NCBI GenBank assembly: GCA_017445525.1
Contig: JAFSTZ010000308.1
Coordinates: 1-5,710 of the forward strand
Direction of reading: 5' to 3'
Source of the DNA: Eubacterium sp.
Lineage (GTDB): Bacteria > Bacillota > Clostridia > Lachnospirales > Lachnospiraceae
Length of the DNA stretch: 5,710 bases
The notes under the pieces: model-generated
What the model was told of the DNA's origin: nothing
What the model saw: only the letters and a program-made list of their open reading frames with translations
Database searches by the model: none
In this document: positions 1 through 5,710 of the stretch, one piece after another
How the letters are laid out: each line of letters starts with the position of its first letter
How positions within the stretch are numbered: the stretch's first letter is position 1
Position numbers and translations under genes: made by a program

Positions 1-134
1 ATATCGAGTATTTGTTGCACCTGAGTACTGATAGTAAAGATGGCTCATGTGATGCGTCGGCAAAGGGGATAGACGTTTCGGATGATATGATAAAAACTCT
101 GGTTTCATCGGCACATGAGGAGTTGAGCACATGA
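1..134 (+). CDS. tlyA: TlyA-family rRNA 2'-O-methyltransferase, C-terminal end (partial)
   Basis: The reading frame is open from position 3 and stops at TGA 132-134, leaving 43 codons. The tail begins IEYLLHL, which resembles the NIEYL(L/I)xL strand closing the SAM-dependent methyltransferase domain of TlyA proteins. It then has a charged linker and a last helix (MIKTLVSSAHEEL) like the V..AH..L ending of clostridial TlyA. Family knowledge: TlyA (YqxC, formerly called hemolysin A) has an S4-like RNA-binding domain plus a FtsJ-like methyltransferase domain and 2'-O-methylates cytidines in rRNA. Its place just upstream of nadK matches a common Firmicutes order (tlyA-nadK-argR-recN), which supports the call as much as the sequence does. 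The catalytic domain lies outside the window, so activity cannot be judged. Confidence 0.68.
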   Translation, partial: IEYLLHLSTDSKDGSCDASAKGIDVSDDMIKTLVSSAHEELST

Positions 135-151
135 GTTTTGATACTTTGTTC

Positions 152-180
152 TTGCCATAGTGTTGTTTTTGTGATAGAAT
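152..180 (+). promoter_or_regulatory. Predicted sigma-A promoter with extended -10 for nadK
   Basis: A -35 box TTGCCA (152-157, one mismatch to TTGACA) lies exactly 17 bases from a -10 box TAGAAT (175-180, one mismatch to TATAAT). The -10 is preceded by TG at 172-173, one base away, which is the extended -10 feature common in Gram-positive promoters. Transcription would start near 187, giving a leader of about 50 bases before the nadK ATG. It falls in the only sizeable gap between tlyA and nadK, so nadK and the genes after it can be transcribed independently of tlyA. Confidence 0.65.
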
Positions 181-222
181 AAGCAAGTTGAACTTTTGTC
201 GTCTCGTATCACCGTAATTGAC

Positions 223-230
223 GGAAGGAG
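223..230 (+). promoter_or_regulatory. Ribosome binding site that fixes the nadK start
   Basis: GGAAGGAG (223-230) ends seven bases before ATG 238, an ideal Shine-Dalgarno arrangement. The longer reading of this frame begins at TTG 196 and has no comparable site upstream. It would also place this Shine-Dalgarno inside the coding region and put 14 unconserved residues ahead of the first NAD kinase strand. Confidence 0.85.
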
Positions 231-237
231 AGTCGGT

Positions 238-1062
238 ATGGAAGATATCGTCATCCTCTTTGATAAAAAGAAAGAGCCGGGTCAGGAGACTGCCAATGAG
301 ATAAAGCGTTACCTGGGGAACGAAGTGTCTTCAGTAAGTATCATATCCGATGTGTCGAAGATTCATGATAAAAAGGCGGATATCGTTCTTGTGCTCGGTG
401 GTGACGGAACCGTGATCCAGGCTGCCAAGCAGGTGGCAGGGAAGGATATACCTATACTTGGTGTGAACTTCGGGACGCTCGGATTTCTGACCGAGGTAGA
501 GAGACCGAGGCTCCATCAGGCACTCGATGAATTATTGAAGGGGAATTATTCATGTGAAACCCGCATGGCTCTTTCATGTGAGATACGTCAGGGAGATGAT
601 ATACGCAAGGTTGGACCGGTCATAAATGAGTTCGTTGTCTGCAAGCGTGATTTCGGGCATATGGTAACGACCAGTGTATATGTTGATGATACCTATGTGG
701 ACACGTATGCAGCTGACGGAATACTGATATCAACGCCAACAGGATCTACCGCATACAATCTGTCTGCACAGGGACCGATACTTGCACCGGATATGGAGGC
801 GCTGATCATCACACCGATATGTCCGCACTCGCTCAGTAAAAAGCCGCTGATCGTCTCATCCACATGCGTCATCAGGCTGAAGATCGATCGCACCAAAACA
901 GCTTTTTCAGATGAGGCAGCCATACGCGGTGACGGTCAGCTGCTGGGTGAAGCAACCTCGGGAGATGAGTTTATCATCCGTAAGGCGGACGAAACCTTTG
1001 ATATGATCCATATTGGAGAGGTCAGTTTCTACGAAAAGATGAGAGTTAAGTTAGGTGTTTAG
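238..1062 (+). CDS. nadK: NAD kinase (ATP/polyphosphate-dependent NAD+ kinase)
   Basis: This is a 274-residue cytoplasmic enzyme that phosphorylates NAD+ on the 2'-hydroxyl of the adenosine ribose to make NADP+, the only known route to NADP. Seen in the sequence: an N-terminal strand followed by a helix, the catalytic and phosphate-binding GGDGT loop at residues 54-58, NFGTLGFL at 77-84, the NE pair at 130-131 (VINE, where ALNE is common), the long signature DGILISTPTGSTAY at 160-173, TPICPHSLSKKP at about 192-203, and a DGQ near 232-234. All belong to the NAD kinase fold and none is missing. Length is normal for the family. I chose ATG 238 over the upstream TTG 196 because of the well-placed ribosome binding site. 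It follows tlyA as in many Firmicutes, but yebC follows it here instead of argR and recN. A promoter with an extended -10 lies upstream. Confidence 0.96.
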   Translation: MEDIVILFDKKKEPGQETANEIKRYLGNEVSSVSIISDVSKIHDKKADIVLVLGGDGTVIQAAKQVAGKDIPILGVNFGTLGFLTEVERPRLHQALDELLKGNYSCETRMALSCEIRQGDDIRKVGPVINEFVVCKRDFGHMVTTSVYVDDTYVDTYAADGILISTPTGSTAYNLSAQGPILAPDMEALIITPICPHSLSKKPLIVSSTCVIRLKIDRTKTAFSDEAAIRGDGQLLGEATSGDEFIIRKADETFDMIHIGEVSFYEKMRVKLGV

Positions 1063-1099
1063 TATACGATACGCTTAAGAATACCAGGAGGAAGAAACT

Positions 1100-1834
1100 A
1101 TGTCAGGACACAGTAAATTCAGCAACATCAAGCATAAAAAGGAGAAGAACGATGCAGCGCGCGGCAAGATATTCACCGTTATCGGTCGTGAGATCGCCGT
1201 TGCGGTAAAGGAAGGCGGCCCCGATCCGGCAGCCAACTCAAAGCTCCGCGATGTTATCGCTAAAGCAAAGGCAAACAACATGCCAAACGATACCATCGAG
1301 CGTGGTATAAAGAAAGCAGCCGGCGATGTGGATGCGGTAAACTACGTATCCTGCGTATATGAGGGTTACGGTCCCGGCGGTACCGCTATCATAGTAGAAG
1401 CGCTGACAGACAATAAAAACCGTACCGCAGCCAATGTCAGAAACGCATTCACCAAGGGCGGCGGAAATGTCGGAACTACGGGCTGTGTGTCATATATGTT
1501 TGATGAGAAAGGTCAGATCCTCGTGGACAAGGAGGAGTATGAGACCGATCCGGATGATTTTATGATGATGGCTCTTGATGCGGGTGCAGAGGATTTTTCT
1601 GAGGAAGAAGATTCATATGAGATATTGACGGCACCGGCTGATTTTTCTGCAGTAAGAGAGGCTCTGGAAAAGGAAGGAGTTCCTATGGCACAGGCAGAGG
1701 TGACCATGATCCCGCAGAACTATGTTACTCTTACTTCTGAGGATGATAAGAAGCAGTTCGAAAGGATACTTGATCTTCTTGACGAAGAGGACGATGTGCA
1801 AAGTGTGTTCCACAACGCCGACATAGAGGAGTAA
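1100..1834 (+). CDS. yebC: YebC/PmpR (TACO1) family protein
   Basis: The protein has 244 residues, the usual family length, and starts at ATG 1100 behind AGGAGG (1086-1091, spacing 8). It opens with [14 protein letters not shown], a variant of the family's MAGHSKWxNIKHRK signature. It continues with [12 protein letters not shown] and [19 protein letters not shown] (about 39-72), then [19 protein letters not shown] and GGGNVGTTG in the central domain. It ends with an acidic [14 protein letters not shown] segment typical of domain 3. Family knowledge: these proteins were long annotated as DNA-binding transcriptional regulators (PmpR). More recent work on bacterial members and on human mitochondrial TACO1 supports a ribosome role in relieving stalling at proline-rich stretches. 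The sequence cannot decide between these. It sits 37 bases after nadK and 18 before the acyl-CoA synthetase, so it is probably co-transcribed with both. It ends with tandem stops TAA TAG (1832-1837). Confidence 0.95.
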   Translation: MSGHSKFSNIKHKKEKNDAARGKIFTVIGREIAVAVKEGGPDPAANSKLRDVIAKAKANNMPNDTIERGIKKAAGDVDAVNYVSCVYEGYGPGGTAIIVEALTDNKNRTAANVRNAFTKGGGNVGTTGCVSYMFDEKGQILVDKEEYETDPDDFMMMALDAGAEDFSEEEDSYEILTAPADFSAVREALEKEGVPMAQAEVTMIPQNYVTLTSEDDKKQFERILDLLDEEDDVQSVFHNADIEE

Positions 1835-1852
1835 TAGGGGAGGAAATATCAG

Positions 1853-3487
1853 ATGCCAATAACACAATTTCTTGAGAAGAATGCGAGCCTTTATCCCAAT
1901 GACGTCTGTCTTGTGGAGATTAATCCGGAGATACAGGAAAAACATCGTGTGACATGGAGAGAGTACAATCTTATAGAGGGTAATCCTACTACTCACTATC
2001 GCAGGGAGATAACCTGGCAGGTTTTTGATGAAAAGGCAAACCGTTTTGCACAGCTTTTGATATCAAGAGGTATAGGAAAGGGAGACAAGGTAGCCATACT
2101 TTTGATGAACTGTTTGGAGTGGCTTCCGATATACTTTGGTATATTGAAGACAGGCGCTCTGGCAGTGCCGCTCAACTTCAGATATGCACCGGATGAGATT
2201 GAGTATTGTCTGGATCTGGCTGAGGTGAATGTACTCGTATTCGGACCTGAGTTTATAGGTCGAGTTGAGGAGATAGCTGATTCTATAAGTGTAAACAGAC
2301 TTTTGTTTTATGTCGGCGGTGATTGTCCGAGCTTTGCTGAGGATTATGATAAGCTGGCGGCAAACTGTGCATCACTTTCACCGGGGATACCGATCACGGA
2401 TGATGATGATGCGGCGATATACTTTTCTTCAGGAACTACGGGATTCCCCAAGGCCATCCTTCATAAACACAGGGCTTTGGTACATTCATGTAAGTGTGAG
2501 CAGATGCATCATGGTCAGACGAGGGATGATGTATTCTTATGTATACCTCCTCTCTACCATACCGGTGCCAAGATGCACTGGTTTGGCAGCCTGATAAGCG
2601 GCAGCAAGGCGGTGCTTCTGAGGGGAGTAAACCCGCAGACCATACTGGAGACTGTTTCCAATGAAAAATGTACTATCGTATGGCTTTTGGTGCCGTGGGC
2701 TCAGGATATCCTGGTTGAACTGGATGCGAAGAGACTGAAGATAGAAGATTATCATCTTGATCAGTGGAGACTTATGCATATAGGAGCACAGCCTGTGCCG
2801 CAGTCTCTCATCAAGCGTTGGATGGAGTATTTTCCGAATCATCAGTACGATACGAATTACGGTCTTTCAGAGTCCATAGGACCGGGTTGTGTTCATCTCG
2901 GAGTAGAGAATATACATAAGGTCGGTGCTATCGGAGTTCCGGGTTATGGTTGGGAGACCAAGATCATCGATGAGAATGGCAAAGAGGTTCCTCAGGGCGA
3001 GGTAGGCGAACTTGCTGTGAAAGGCCCCGGGGTGATGGTATGCTATTATAACGATGAAGAGGCAACCAAAGAAACTCTGCACGATGGATGGCTTTATACC
3101 GGTGATATGGCTGAGATGGATGAGGATGGATTTATATATCTTGTCGACCGCAAGAAGGATGTTATCATATCCGGAGGCGAGAATATCTATCCGGTTCAGA
3201 TAGAAAACTTTATCAGTAAGTACGAGCCGGTAAAGGATGTTGCGGTTATCGGTCTTCAGGACGAGAGACTCGGTGAGATAGCAGCAGCGATCATCGAGCT
3301 TGTGCCGGATTCGAGCTGCAATGAGGATGATATAAATAACTTCTGTAAGCAGCTTCCGAGATATAAGCGTCCGAAAAAGATATTTTTCGCTGATGTCCCG
3401 AGAAATGCAACAGGTAAGATAGAAAAACCAAAGCTTCGCAAGATGTATCAGTCAGAAAACATCGTGGATGCGCAGAATAGAGGCTGA
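1853..3487 (+). CDS. Class I adenylate-forming acyl-CoA synthetase (AMP-binding), substrate unknown
   Basis: This 544-residue enzyme would activate a carboxylic acid with ATP to an acyl-AMP and transfer it to CoA. Core motifs are complete: the phosphate loop YFSSGTTGFPKA (190-201), substrate-pocket motif IPPLYHTG (231-238), NYGLSES (335-341) for adenine binding, YTGD with Asp418 for the ribose, the hinge DRKKDVIISGGENIYP (432-447), and PRNATGKIEK with the catalytic Lys522. The C-terminal lid domain is intact. No signal peptide or membrane segment is seen. The motifs resemble medium/long-chain fatty acid or OSB/cyclohexanecarboxylate-type ligases, but the pocket cannot be assigned by eye. Odd: residues about 28-53 are extra relative to most family members and contain two TW strands (VTWREY and EITWQVF). 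ATG 1853 follows a GGGGAGG site (1837-1843, spacing 9). It is apparently the last gene of the nadK-yebC transcript. No thioesterase, acyl carrier protein or dehydrogenase lies nearby to suggest a substrate. Confidence 0.92.
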   Translation: MPITQFLEKNASLYPNDVCLVEINPEIQEKHRVTWREYNLIEGNPTTHYRREITWQVFDEKANRFAQLLISRGIGKGDKVAILLMNCLEWLPIYFGILKTGALAVPLNFRYAPDEIEYCLDLAEVNVLVFGPEFIGRVEEIADSISVNRLLFYVGGDCPSFAEDYDKLAANCASLSPGIPITDDDDAAIYFSSGTTGFPKAILHKHRALVHSCKCEQMHHGQTRDDVFLCIPPLYHTGAKMHWFGSLISGSKAVLLRGVNPQTILETVSNEKCTIVWLLVPWAQDILVELDAKRLKIEDYHLDQWRLMHIGAQPVPQSLIKRWMEYFPNHQYDTNYGLSESIGPGCVHLGVENIHKVGAIGVPGYGWETKIIDENGKEVPQGEVGELAVKGPGVMVCYYNDEEATKETLHDGWLYTGDMAEMDEDGFIYLVDRKKDVIISGGENIYPVQIENFISKYEPVKDVAVIGLQDERLGEIAAAIIELVPDSSCNEDDINNFCKQLPRYKRPKKIFFADVPRNATGKIEKPKLRKMYQSENIVDAQNRG

Positions 3488-3500
3488 TTTCAATTATGAC

Positions 3501-3529
3501 TTGATTTTATGCGACACATGCGATATAAT
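3501..3529 (+). promoter_or_regulatory. Predicted sigma-A promoter of the chemotaxis receptor gene
   Basis: TTGATT (3501-3506, four of six matching) is followed after exactly 17 bases by a perfect TATAAT (3524-3529). Transcription would start near 3536, about 50 bases before the receptor start codon. The spacer holds two copies of ATGCGA (3509-3514 and 3518-3523). The overlapping string CGATAT resembles part of a flagellar sigma-28 (SigD) -10, but I found no TAAA box at the right distance, so sigma-A is preferred. No terminator is visible between the acyl-CoA synthetase stop and this site, so some readthrough from upstream is possible. Confidence 0.66.
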
Positions 3530-3547
3530 AAATACATATTTTATGCG

Positions 3548-3571
3548 GAAACGAATATCAGATTCAGTTTC
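3548..3571 (+). other. Small stem-loop in the receptor mRNA leader
   Basis: GAAAC plus GAAT (3548-3556) can pair with ATTC plus GTTTC (3562-3571), giving nine base pairs with one bulged A (3566) and a five-base loop. It lies in the predicted 5' leader, ending eight bases before the ribosome binding site. It is A/T-rich and lacks a T tract, so it is not a terminator. It could affect mRNA stability or translation, or be chance. Confidence 0.3.
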
Positions 3572-3578
3572 GTGGATT

Positions 3579-3584
3579 GGAGGG
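3579..3584 (+). promoter_or_regulatory. Ribosome binding site that fixes the receptor start
   Basis: GGAGGG (3579-3584) lies just ahead of ATG 3589. Taking GGAGG as the core, spacing is five bases, slightly short but workable. The frame could be extended to TTG 3577, but that codon overlaps the Shine-Dalgarno and has no site of its own, so ATG 3589 is preferred. Confidence 0.75.
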
Positions 3585-3588
3585 TCAT

Positions 3589-4992
3589 ATGGGAAAAAAG
3601 GCCGAGATTCTTGAACTTCAAAACAAGATTGCTTCTCTTGAAGCAGAGCTTGCTGAGAGCAAGACAAGTCAGGATATGCTTTTCAGGATGCTGGAGTCGG
3701 TAAACAAGTCTACACATCTTGCTATTTGGATAGCTTATTTTGATGAAAAAGGCAATCAGAGTTCGGTTTTGTTTACCGATGAGATGAGAAGAGTACTTGG
3801 TTACAGCAAGACTGAGCTTCCTGATGAGAATGACGGACTAGGAAAGATCATTCATCCGGATGATGCGCCGGCTGTATATGAGGCATTTGGTAATGCCGTT
3901 GCAAGCAAGAACGCTATATATGATGTTGATTACAGACTTTTGATGAAGAGTGGCGAATACCATATGTTCCATGCTGCAGGAGAGTGCCTGCGCAGAAAGG
4001 ATGGCACGCCGGAGGTATTTATAGGAACGTTCTTTGATATTGATGACAAGTTAAAGACCGAGGAAAAGCTTATTCATGACACCAGACGGCAGGAAGCAGT
4101 TGACAAGATGATGCTTGAAGGATCATGGAGTATGGATCTGACAAAGTATGCTATCGATGATGTCAATTCTCCCATGGTTTACTCTGATCAGTTCAAGAAG
4201 ATACTCGGATACTCTCCTAACTCTCCGGAGTGGCCCGATATCATGGGTACATGGATCACCAAGATCCATCCTGATGACGTTGAGGGGGCATCTGCTGCCA
4301 TGGGTAAACAGATGGCTGACCCCAGTGGTGCGACGGTATTTGATATGGAGTATCGTCTGAAGCATAAAAATGGTGAGTGGATCTGGGTACGTGCTTCAAG
4401 CTATGTAGTTTGGGAAGGCAGAACACCGGTTATGGCTGCCGGAACCATCTTGGATATAAATGACGAAAAGAGTCATGAGAACCAGTTTGAGGATCAGCTT
4501 GAGCCTGCTATCAAATCTCTGACTGAGAGTATAGATGATGTTGCGACAGCAGTCGGTGATGCATCAACAAAGATGCAGGAGGTAGCTACCAATCAGACTC
4601 AGATAGCTGAAGAGTCGGCTGCTATAGAGAAGGCAGTAGATGATTCCATGGAGATCATAAAGATCATCGAGAGTATAGCTGCCCAGACCAATCTGTTGTC
4701 TCTGAATGCTTCTATCGAGGCTGCAAGAGCTGGAGAGGCCGGCAAAGGCTTTGCGGTCGTTGCAAGCGAAGTTCAGTCTCTGGCATCATCAACGCAGGAG
4801 ACTACCAGCAATATCTCACAGATTCTCGGTGATATGAACTCGCGTATCAAAGATGTCATGGAAAGGATCACTGAGATAAGCGAGAGTATCTCGACGCAGA
4901 GCGCAAGCATGGAGGAGATCAATGCTACCATAGAAGATGTCAAGGGTCTTGCGTCCAGTATCAAAGATATGAGTGTTACTCTATATAAATAA
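3589..4992 (+). CDS. Soluble methyl-accepting chemotaxis protein with two PAS domains
   Basis: This 467-residue protein would sense a cytoplasmic signal and control CheA through CheW. Order: an N-terminal coiled coil (about 2-35, regular hydrophobic spacing), PAS domain 1 (about 40-152) and PAS domain 2 (about 176-293), then the receptor signalling hairpin (about 296-467). Both PAS units carry IHPDD (88-92 and 226-230), a YRL strand, and an end of the form DI(D/N)D, as in the PAS_3 type. The hairpin tip is clear: [18 protein letters not shown] followed by [11 protein letters not shown] (about 366-395). In the C-terminal arm [10 protein letters not shown] (about 439-448) fits the usual methylation-site pattern, with Glu442 and Glu443 the candidates. 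There is no transmembrane segment, HAMP domain or C-terminal CheR-binding pentapeptide. The arms on each side of the tip are about 84 residues, roughly 12 heptads each, among the shortest known. Ligand or cofactor is unknown. It has its own promoter and terminator, and no che genes are adjacent. Confidence 0.93.
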   Translation: MGKKAEILELQNKIASLEAELAESKTSQDMLFRMLESVNKSTHLAIWIAYFDEKGNQSSVLFTDEMRRVLGYSKTELPDENDGLGKIIHPDDAPAVYEAFGNAVASKNAIYDVDYRLLMKSGEYHMFHAAGECLRRKDGTPEVFIGTFFDIDDKLKTEEKLIHDTRRQEAVDKMMLEGSWSMDLTKYAIDDVNSPMVYSDQFKKILGYSPNSPEWPDIMGTWITKIHPDDVEGASAAMGKQMADPSGATVFDMEYRLKHKNGEWIWVRASSYVVWEGRTPVMAAGTILDINDEKSHENQFEDQLEPAIKSLTESIDDVATAVGDASTKMQEVATNQTQIAEESAAIEKAVDDSMEIIKIIESIAAQTNLLSLNASIEAARAGEAGKGFAVVASEVQSLASSTQETTSNISQILGDMNSRIKDVMERITEISESISTQSASMEEINATIEDVKGLASSIKDMSVTLYK

Positions 4993-5016
4993 TATTGACA
5001 GGATTACCGATATATG

Positions 5017-5049
5017 ATAGGCTTTCCTTTTGGAGAGCCTATTTATTAT
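5017..5049 (+). terminator. Rho-independent terminator after the chemotaxis receptor gene
   Basis: ATAGGCTTTCC (5017-5027) pairs with GGAGAGCCTAT (5032-5042) over 11 base pairs, including one G-U pair, around a TTTT loop, and is followed by the T-rich TTATTAT. It starts 24 bases after the receptor stop codon. The T tract is interrupted by A residues, so termination may be only partly efficient. Confidence 0.78.
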
Positions 5050-5054
5050 GCACA

Positions 5055-5129
5055 CGCCCGCACATGGTTATTTGCAGCGATGCTGCACGCGGGCGGCGCA
5101 GCGAGTAGGTGGATAAATCCCCCTACTCG
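5055..5129 (+). other. GC-rich intergenic block of nested inverted and direct repeats (candidate structured RNA or palindromic repeat element)
   Basis: The stretch 5051-5130 is about 61% G+C, while 4991-5050 and 5131-5170 are about 33-35%. It holds several possible stems: CGCCCGC (5055-5061) with GCGGGCG (5089-5095); TGCAGC (5073-5078) with GCTGCA (5082-5087) around a GAT loop; and an 11-pair stem at 5102-5129. GCAGCGA occurs twice (5074-5080 and 5098-5104), and either copy can pair with the central GCTGC (5082-5086), so two folds exclude each other. It lies between the receptor terminator and the start of the DUF5685-like gene. It could be a leader RNA of that gene, a small RNA, or a REP-like element dispersed in the genome. 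I do not recognise it as a named RNA family. Confidence 0.5.
5102..5129 (+). repeat. Strong hairpin within the intergenic block
   Basis: CGAGTAGGTGG (5102-5112) and CCCCCTACTCG (5119-5129) form an 11-position stem with a single T-C mismatch and an ATAAAT loop. It is followed by ATTATTCAC, which has too few T residues for a confident terminator. The hairpin ends 42 bases before the next start codon. Near-perfect palindromes of this kind in an intergenic gap are typical of REP-like repeats or leader hairpins. Confidence 0.55.
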
Positions 5130-5171
5130 ATTATTCACAGGACTGCATGCGGTTTGAAAGGATTTATAATT

Positions 5172-5710
5172 ATGTTTGGATATGTTGTTGTGAACAAGCC
5201 TGAACTGAAATTGAGAGAGTATACTGAATATAAAGGATACTATTGTGGGCTTTGTCATATATTGAGAAAGAAATACGGCCTTTCAGCGGGATTTACGCTG
5301 ACCTATGATATGACATTTCTCATTTTGCTCTTGGGTTCACTGTATGAACCGAAGCTTGAGATGAAGAAAAGACACTGTCCGATACATCCCGTGCGCAGAA
5401 AACCGCAGATATGCTCTGAGGTTACAGAGTATGCTGCTGATATGAACATACTTCTGTCCTATGGCCATCTTAAGGATGACTGGGAGGATGAGAAAAAGCT
5501 TTCCGGGCTTGCGGGCGATCTGGCATTTAGGAGAAGAGCTGCATTTGTTGAAAATAAATATCCCAGACAGGCCGAGGTTATATCGGCTTCACTGAAACAT
5601 CTTTCTATCATCGAGAAGGAATACATGGGAAGATGGGATGCCATGCATGTTTCCGAGGAATGGAAGGTCAAGCTCGGAGGTGAAGTGGAGACATGCCAGA
5701 GAGCTGATAC
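5172..5710 (+). CDS. DUF5685-like protein of unknown function (partial, runs off the 3' end)
   Basis: An open frame of 179 complete codons starts at ATG 5172 behind AAAGGA (5157-5162, spacing 9) and has no stop before the window ends. The beginning, MFGYVVVNKPELK followed by EY and YYCGLC, together with YDMTFLILLLGSLYEP, HPVRRKP, YAADMNILL and LKDDWEDEK, resembles the DUF5685 family I know from Lachnospiraceae and relatives; this is recognition by eye. Visible features: CGLC (Cys25 and Cys28), a further HCPIHP cluster (His68, Cys69, His72), Cys81 and Cys175, which could bind a metal. There is also an acidic run (Asp102, Asp103, Glu105, Asp106, Glu107) in a mostly helical context. Residues 47-57 are hydrophobic but short for a membrane helix. 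Function is unknown. The acidic motif faintly recalls the DDxxD motifs of isoprenoid synthases, but that is speculation. A receptor terminator and a repeat block separate it from upstream genes, so it is probably expressed separately. Confidence 0.85.
   Translation, partial: MFGYVVVNKPELKLREYTEYKGYYCGLCHILRKKYGLSAGFTLTYDMTFLILLLGSLYEPKLEMKKRHCPIHPVRRKPQICSEVTEYAADMNILLSYGHLKDDWEDEKKLSGLAGDLAFRRRAAFVENKYPRQAEVISASLKHLSIIEKEYMGRWDAMHVSEEWKVKLGGEVETCQRAD

Noticed and set aside
196..237. TTG 196 as the nadK start, adding 14 residues
   Set aside because: No ribosome binding site precedes it, the added residues match nothing in the family, and a strong Shine-Dalgarno (223-230) points to ATG 238.
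1613..1996. Minus-strand open frame of 127 codons
   Set aside because: It lies antisense across the end of yebC and the start of the acyl-CoA synthetase, both clearly real, and its translation shows no recognisable domain.
2399..2411. GAT triplet run as a phase-variation repeat
   Set aside because: Only four units encoding Asp in the acyl-CoA synthetase; gain or loss of a triplet would not shift the frame.
2310..2594. Plus-strand open frame of 94 codons in another frame of the acyl-CoA synthetase
   Set aside because: It is fully inside a gene with intact conserved motifs and has no recognisable protein features.
3577..3588. TTG 3577 as the receptor start
   Set aside because: It overlaps the GGAGGG Shine-Dalgarno that serves ATG 3589 and has no site of its own.
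5119..5139. Second terminator formed by the 5102-5129 hairpin
   Set aside because: The sequence after the stem (ATTATTCAC) lacks a proper T tract, and the receptor gene already has a better terminator at 5017-5049.
5165..5170. TATAAT just before ATG 5172 as a promoter -10
   Set aside because: It would start transcription inside the coding region, and no acceptable -35 lies 16-18 bases upstream (ACTGCA).
5046..5258. Minus-strand open frame of 70 codons across the repeat block
   Set aside because: It overlaps the start of the DUF5685-like gene and the palindromic block, and its translation looks like antisense of structured DNA, not a protein.

Overview
The window looks like core chromosome of a Gram-positive anaerobe of the class Clostridia, most likely family Lachnospiraceae. 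The clues are the tlyA-nadK gene order, strong AGGAGG-type ribosome binding sites, frequent AGA/ATA codons, a clostridial-type YebC, a membrane-free double-PAS chemotaxis receptor, and a partial gene that resembles the DUF5685 family I associate with Lachnospiraceae. This assignment comes from recognising protein families by eye, not from a database search. All genes are on the + strand and packed tightly; the longest stretch without a gene is about 180 bases.

Layout. Positions 1-134 hold the last 43 codons of a TlyA-type rRNA methyltransferase. A good sigma-A promoter with an extended -10 (152-180) lies in the following gap. It precedes NAD kinase (nadK, 238-1062), a YebC/PmpR-family protein (1100-1834) and a class I acyl-CoA synthetase (1853-3487). 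These three are separated by 37 and 18 bases with no visible terminator, so they are probably one transcript. A second near-consensus promoter (3501-3529) precedes a soluble PAS-PAS methyl-accepting chemotaxis protein (3589-4992), which ends at a rho-independent terminator (5017-5049). A GC-rich block full of inverted and direct repeats (about 5055-5129) separates it from a DUF5685-like gene (5172 onward) that runs off the window.

How the genes relate. NAD kinase makes NADP for biosynthesis. YebC proteins act in gene expression, by older accounts in transcription and by newer ones in translation. The acyl-CoA synthetase activates an unidentified carboxylic acid. I see no single pathway joining these three, so their co-transcription looks like housekeeping packing. 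The chemotaxis receptor is a separate unit that would sense a cytoplasmic signal and feed CheA/CheW.

Most worth a second look: the repeat-rich 5055-5129 block, where one central segment can pair with either of two flanking GCAGCGA copies; the cysteine and acidic motifs of the DUF5685-like protein; the membrane-free receptor with short signalling arms; an ATGCGA direct repeat inside the receptor's promoter spacer; and an extra N-terminal segment in the acyl-CoA synthetase. I found no clear evidence of a wholly new multi-gene system, and no CRISPR array, tRNA, rRNA or insertion sequence.
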